NCBI GenBank assembly: GCA_029219125.1
Contig: JAQXSU010000321.1
Location: 1-9,648 of the forward strand
Direction: 5' to 3'
Source: Bacillota bacterium
GTDB lineage: Bacteria; Bacillota; Clostridia; Peptostreptococcales; Anaerovoracaceae
Length of the DNA: 9,648 bases
Shown here: piece after piece, positions 7,143 through 9,648 of the stretch
Layout: each line of letters opens with the position of its first letter
Numbering within the stretch: the first letter of the stretch is position 1
Program-made: the position numbers and the translations under genes
The notes under the pieces: generated by a model
The model's database searches: none
The model's input: the letters and a program-made list of their open reading frames with translations, nothing else
What the model was told of the DNA's origin: nothing

Positions 7143-7171
7143 TACCCGAAAAGGGATATTCAGGAGGAAGA

Positions 7172-9265
7172 ATGGCAACAGCGAAAACTTCAAAAACTAC
7201 GAAAACGGCGAAAGCCGCGAAAAAAACACTGGTAATCGTGGAGTCGCCGTCCAAGGCGAAAACCATTGGAAAATATCTGGGCTCATCCTATAAAGTGGTG
7301 GCATCTGTGGGCCACGTGCGGGATCTGCCGAAAAGCAAGTTGGGGATCGATATTGAGAATGATTTCGAACCCCAGTATATCGCCATCCGGGGAAAGGGCG
7401 ATCTGATTAAAGAACTGAAAAAAGAAGCGAAGCAGGCAGGCAAAATATACCTGGCGACTGACCCGGACCGGGAAGGAGAAGCCATTTCCTGGCACCTGGC
7501 ATACCTTCTGGGGATTGACCCGCAGACGCCATGCCGCATCGTCTTTCATGAAATCACGAAGGATGCCATTAAAAATGCAGTGAAGCATCCGCGGCCCATC
7601 GACCTGAAGCTGGTGGATGCACAGCAGGCAAGACGGGTGCTGGACCGTCTGGTCGGATATCAGATCAGCCCGCTGCTGTGGAGAAAGATACGCAGAGGTC
7701 TGTCGGCAGGCCGCGTCCAGTCTGCAGCGCTGAAGATCATCTGCGACAGGGAAAAACAGATCCAGGATTTCGTACCGAAGGAATACTGGAACATCGGTGC
7801 GGTTTTTCAGAAAGAAAAGAAATTTGCAGCCAGACTGGCAGAATATAAAGGAAAGAAGCTGGTGGTGGAAAACGGCCAGCAGGCAGAGAATGTCATTGCA
7901 GATTTGAAAGCCGGAGAATTCACGGTGGAATCCATTACGAAGAAAGAGCGGAGCAGAAAGCCTTTCGCACCGTTTACCACCAGCAGCCTGCAGCAGGATG
8001 CCTCCACCAAGCTGGGATTTACCACGAAGAAATCCATGATGGTGGCGCAGCAGCTGTATGAAGGCGTGGAAGTCAAAGGACATGGAACCGTAGGTCTGGT
8101 GACCTATATCCGTACGGACTCTGTCCGTATTTCTGATGAAGCAAAGGCAGCAGCCAGATCCTATATCCAGGAAAACTTCGGGCAGAACTATATCGGTAAT
8201 AATGTGTTCTCCAATAAGAAAAAGGATATTCAGGATGCCCACGAGGCGATCCGCCCGAGTAATATTTCCCTGGATCCGGAGTCCATTAAGGACTCACTGA
8301 CCAAGGATCAGTACAGTCTGTACCGTCTCATCTGGACCCGTTTCCTGGCCAGCCAGATGACAGCTGCCGTATTCGACAGCATGCAGGTAGGAATCCGAAA
8401 CGGAGATTACCTGCTGAAAGCCAGCGGTTCCAAGCTGCTTTTCGACGGCTTCCAGAAAGTCTATAACCCGAACATGGATGAAGACAAGGATTCTTTCCTT
8501 CCGCCGCTGGAAGAGGGAGAGAAGCTGAAGGCGCAGAAAATCACTTCTGAGCAGAAGTTTACGGAACCGCCTTCGAGATTTACCGAAGCCAGCCTGGTAA
8601 AGGATCTGGAAGAAAAGAATATCGGCAGGCCGAGTACCTATGCGCCGATCATCGCTACCCTGCTGGAAAGAAAGTATGTAGTTCGGCAGAAGAAGACCCT
8701 GCTGCCTACCGATCTGGGATTCCTGGTAACCGATATGATGGAGGAATACTTCAAGGAAATCGTTGACACAGGATTTACCGCGGAAATGGAAGATAAGCTT
8801 GACGATGTGGAAGTAAAGGATTTAGACTGGAAGGAGATCATCCGGGACTTTTACGGTACACTGGAGAAGGAACTGAAGGTGGCGGATGAAGCCATCGAGA
8901 AAGTCCAGATCGAAGACCAGATTACCGATGAAGTCTGTGAGCTCTGCGGAAGGCCGATGGCAATCAAGTCAGGCCGGTTCGGCGAGTTCCTTGCCTGCAC
9001 CGGTTATCCGGAATGCAAAAATACGAAAGCCATTGTGAAAACCATCGATGTGAAATGCCCGGACTGCGGCGGTGATATCGTGGTGAAACGGGGAAAATCC
9101 GGCAAGGTATTCTATGGATGCAGCAATTATCCGGACTGCAAAAAAGCCTTCTGGTACAAGCCGACCAATCAGAAATGTCCGCAGTGCGGAAGCCTGCTGC
9201 TGGAAAGAAAGACCAAATCAAGCCAGCTGGCCTGCTCCAACGACCAGTGCGGTTATAAGGAATAA
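7172..9265 (+). CDS. topA: DNA topoisomerase I (type IA)
   Basis: 697-residue enzyme that relaxes negative supercoils by a single-strand break through a 5'-phosphotyrosine link. The TOPRIM domain has VESPSKAKT with E24 and the acidic cluster DPDREGE with D97, D99, E101 and E103. Catalytic Tyr312 lies in TYIRTDS (311-317). The C-terminus carries three four-cysteine zinc ribbons: C589/C592/C609/C615, C629/C632/C650/C656 and C669/C672/C688/C693. The length fits Firmicute TopA. The first 18 residues are a low-complexity Ala/Lys/Thr stretch ahead of the core. ATG 7172 has AGGAGG (7162-7167) only 4 bases upstream. The frame stays open back to an ATG at 7037, but that stretch covers the end of dprA, the promoter and the hairpin. 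topA follows dprA by 106 bases and probably has its own promoter as well as read-through. Confidence 0.97.
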   Translation: MATAKTSKTTKTAKAAKKTLVIVESPSKAKTIGKYLGSSYKVVASVGHVRDLPKSKLGIDIENDFEPQYIAIRGKGDLIKELKKEAKQAGKIYLATDPDREGEAISWHLAYLLGIDPQTPCRIVFHEITKDAIKNAVKHPRPIDLKLVDAQQARRVLDRLVGYQISPLLWRKIRRGLSAGRVQSAALKIICDREKQIQDFVPKEYWNIGAVFQKEKKFAARLAEYKGKKLVVENGQQAENVIADLKAGEFTVESITKKERSRKPFAPFTTSSLQQDASTKLGFTTKKSMMVAQQLYEGVEVKGHGTVGLVTYIRTDSVRISDEAKAAARSYIQENFGQNYIGNNVFSNKKKDIQDAHEAIRPSNISLDPESIKDSLTKDQYSLYRLIWTRFLASQMTAAVFDSMQVGIRNGDYLLKASGSKLLFDGFQKVYNPNMDEDKDSFLPPLEEGEKLKAQKITSEQKFTEPPSRFTEASLVKDLEEKNIGRPSTYAPIIATLLERKYVVRQKKTLLPTDLGFLVTDMMEEYFKEIVDTGFTAEMEDKLDDVEVKDLDWKEIIRDFYGTLEKELKVADEAIEKVQIEDQITDEVCELCGRPMAIKSGRFGEFLACTGYPECKNTKAIVKTIDVKCPDCGGDIVVKRGKSGKVFYGCSNYPDCKKAFWYKPTNQKCPQCGSLLLERKTKSSQLACSNDQCGYKE

Positions 9266-9267
9266 CA

Positions 9268-9281
9268 CATATATCTATATG
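9268..9281. repeat. Small inverted repeat between topA and hslV
   Basis: CATATA (9268-9273) and TATATG (9276-9281) form perfect 6-base arms around TC, just after the topA stop. It is AT-rich with too short a loop for a good RNA hairpin and no T run, so it is not a terminator. topA and hslV are therefore probably co-transcribed. Confidence 0.3.
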
Positions 9282-9316
9282 GAAAAGCAACAAACGAAAA
9301 AAGGGAGGTATTTGAG

Positions 9317-9648
9317 ATGATTCAATTTCATGCAACCACAATCTGCGCAGTAAGACGCGGTCCGGATGATATCGCCATCGGCGGTGACGGACAGGTAACC
9401 ATGGGCGAATCCACCATTATGAAGAACGGGGCCAGAAAAGTCAGAAAAATCTATAAAAACACCGTGCTGACCGGGTTTGCAGGTTCTGTAGCGGATGCAT
9501 TTGCGCTGACAGACAAGTTTGAGAAAAAAATGGAAGAACACGGAGGCAATCTGAAGCGGGCAGCTGTGGATCTGGCCCAGATGTGGCGATCCGATCAGGG
9601 TGCCCGCAGCCTGGAAGCGCTGATGATCGTTATGGACAAGGACAACAT
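9317..9648 (+). CDS. hslV: HslV (ClpQ), peptidase subunit of the HslUV protease (C-terminus cut by window edge)
   Basis: N-terminal 110 residues of a protein usually about 175-180 long. HslV forms a double hexameric ring of Thr-type peptidase subunits that degrades substrates unfolded by the ATPase HslU. Visible family motifs are FHATTICAVRR at residues 4-14, GGDGQVTMG at 22-30, ARKVRKIY at 39-46 and GFAGSVADAFAL at 53-64. Alignment by eye with E. coli HslV, whose mature chain begins TTIVSV, puts the catalytic Thr at T7, leaving a six-residue leader. AGGGAGG (9302-9308) sits 8 bases before ATG 9317. There is a 51-base gap after topA and no terminator between them. hslU, and often codY, would be expected just beyond the right edge. 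Confidence 0.95.
   Translation, partial: MIQFHATTICAVRRGPDDIAIGGDGQVTMGESTIMKNGARKVRKIYKNTVLTGFAGSVADAFALTDKFEKKMEEHGGNLKRAAVDLAQMWRSDQGARSLEALMIVMDKDN

Noticed and set aside
7037..7171. A 45-residue N-terminal extension of TopA from an upstream in-frame ATG
   Set aside because: It overlaps the end of dprA, the topA promoter and the leader hairpin. The ATG at 7172 has its own AGGAGG site and begins just before the conserved core.
7283..8242. A 319-codon open frame on the minus strand, opposite topA
   Set aside because: It is antisense to the strongly conserved topA catalytic region, with no recognisable motif and a composition typical of a shadow frame.
1..9648. A hidden defence system, mobile element, CRISPR array or RNA gene
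   Set aside because: Genes cover nearly the whole window and all belong to known housekeeping families. The intergenic gaps are at most 156 bases, and I see no direct-repeat array, transposase, integrase or tRNA-like fold.

Overview
The window (about 50% GC by eye, tightly packed, Shine-Dalgarno sites on every gene) looks like chromosomal housekeeping DNA from a low-to-mid-GC Gram-positive anaerobe of the Clostridia/Firmicutes type. The reasons are the gene order yraN-comM-dprA-topA-hslV, strong AGGAGG-type ribosome sites, a TTG start, and an HslV N-terminus resembling that of Bacillus ClpQ. The family cannot be fixed from sequence alone. I see no mobile element, CRISPR array, tRNA, rRNA or phage gene, and no stretch over 300 bases without a gene.

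Region 1 (1-2373, minus strand): a two-gene potassium uptake unit, trkA then trkH. trkH runs off the left edge of the window. TrkA is the cytosolic double-RCK nucleotide-binding regulator and TrkH the membrane pore. Region 2 (2374-2509): a 136-base divergent intergenic region with a good promoter for trkA and a weaker one for the rightward genes. The perfect palindrome CTGTACAG lies over the weaker -35. Region 3 (2510-4136, plus): a metallo-beta-lactamase-fold hydrolase of the glyoxalase II-like type (TTG start) overlaps by 4 bases a Cof-type HAD phosphatase with an arginine-rich C-terminal tail. A clear rho-independent terminator follows.

Region 4 (4137-9648, plus): a promoter region and short leader lead into yraN, comM and dprA, which are coupled by a 7-base overlap and a 1-base gap. 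These encode a predicted nuclease-fold protein, a MoxR/Mg-chelatase-like AAA+ helicase and a RecA loader, all linked to DNA uptake or recombination. topA (DNA topoisomerase I) follows. It has its own probable promoter overlapping the end of dprA, and a 16-bp imperfect hairpin in its leader. hslV, the peptidase of the HslUV protease, follows after 51 bases and is cut by the right edge.

Most of the window is conventional. The observations most worth a second look are the topA leader hairpin, the DprA lacking its N-terminal helical domain, the basic tail on the HAD phosphatase, the HslV N-terminus that needs a propeptide to be removed, and the direct topA-hslV junction without trmFO or xerC.
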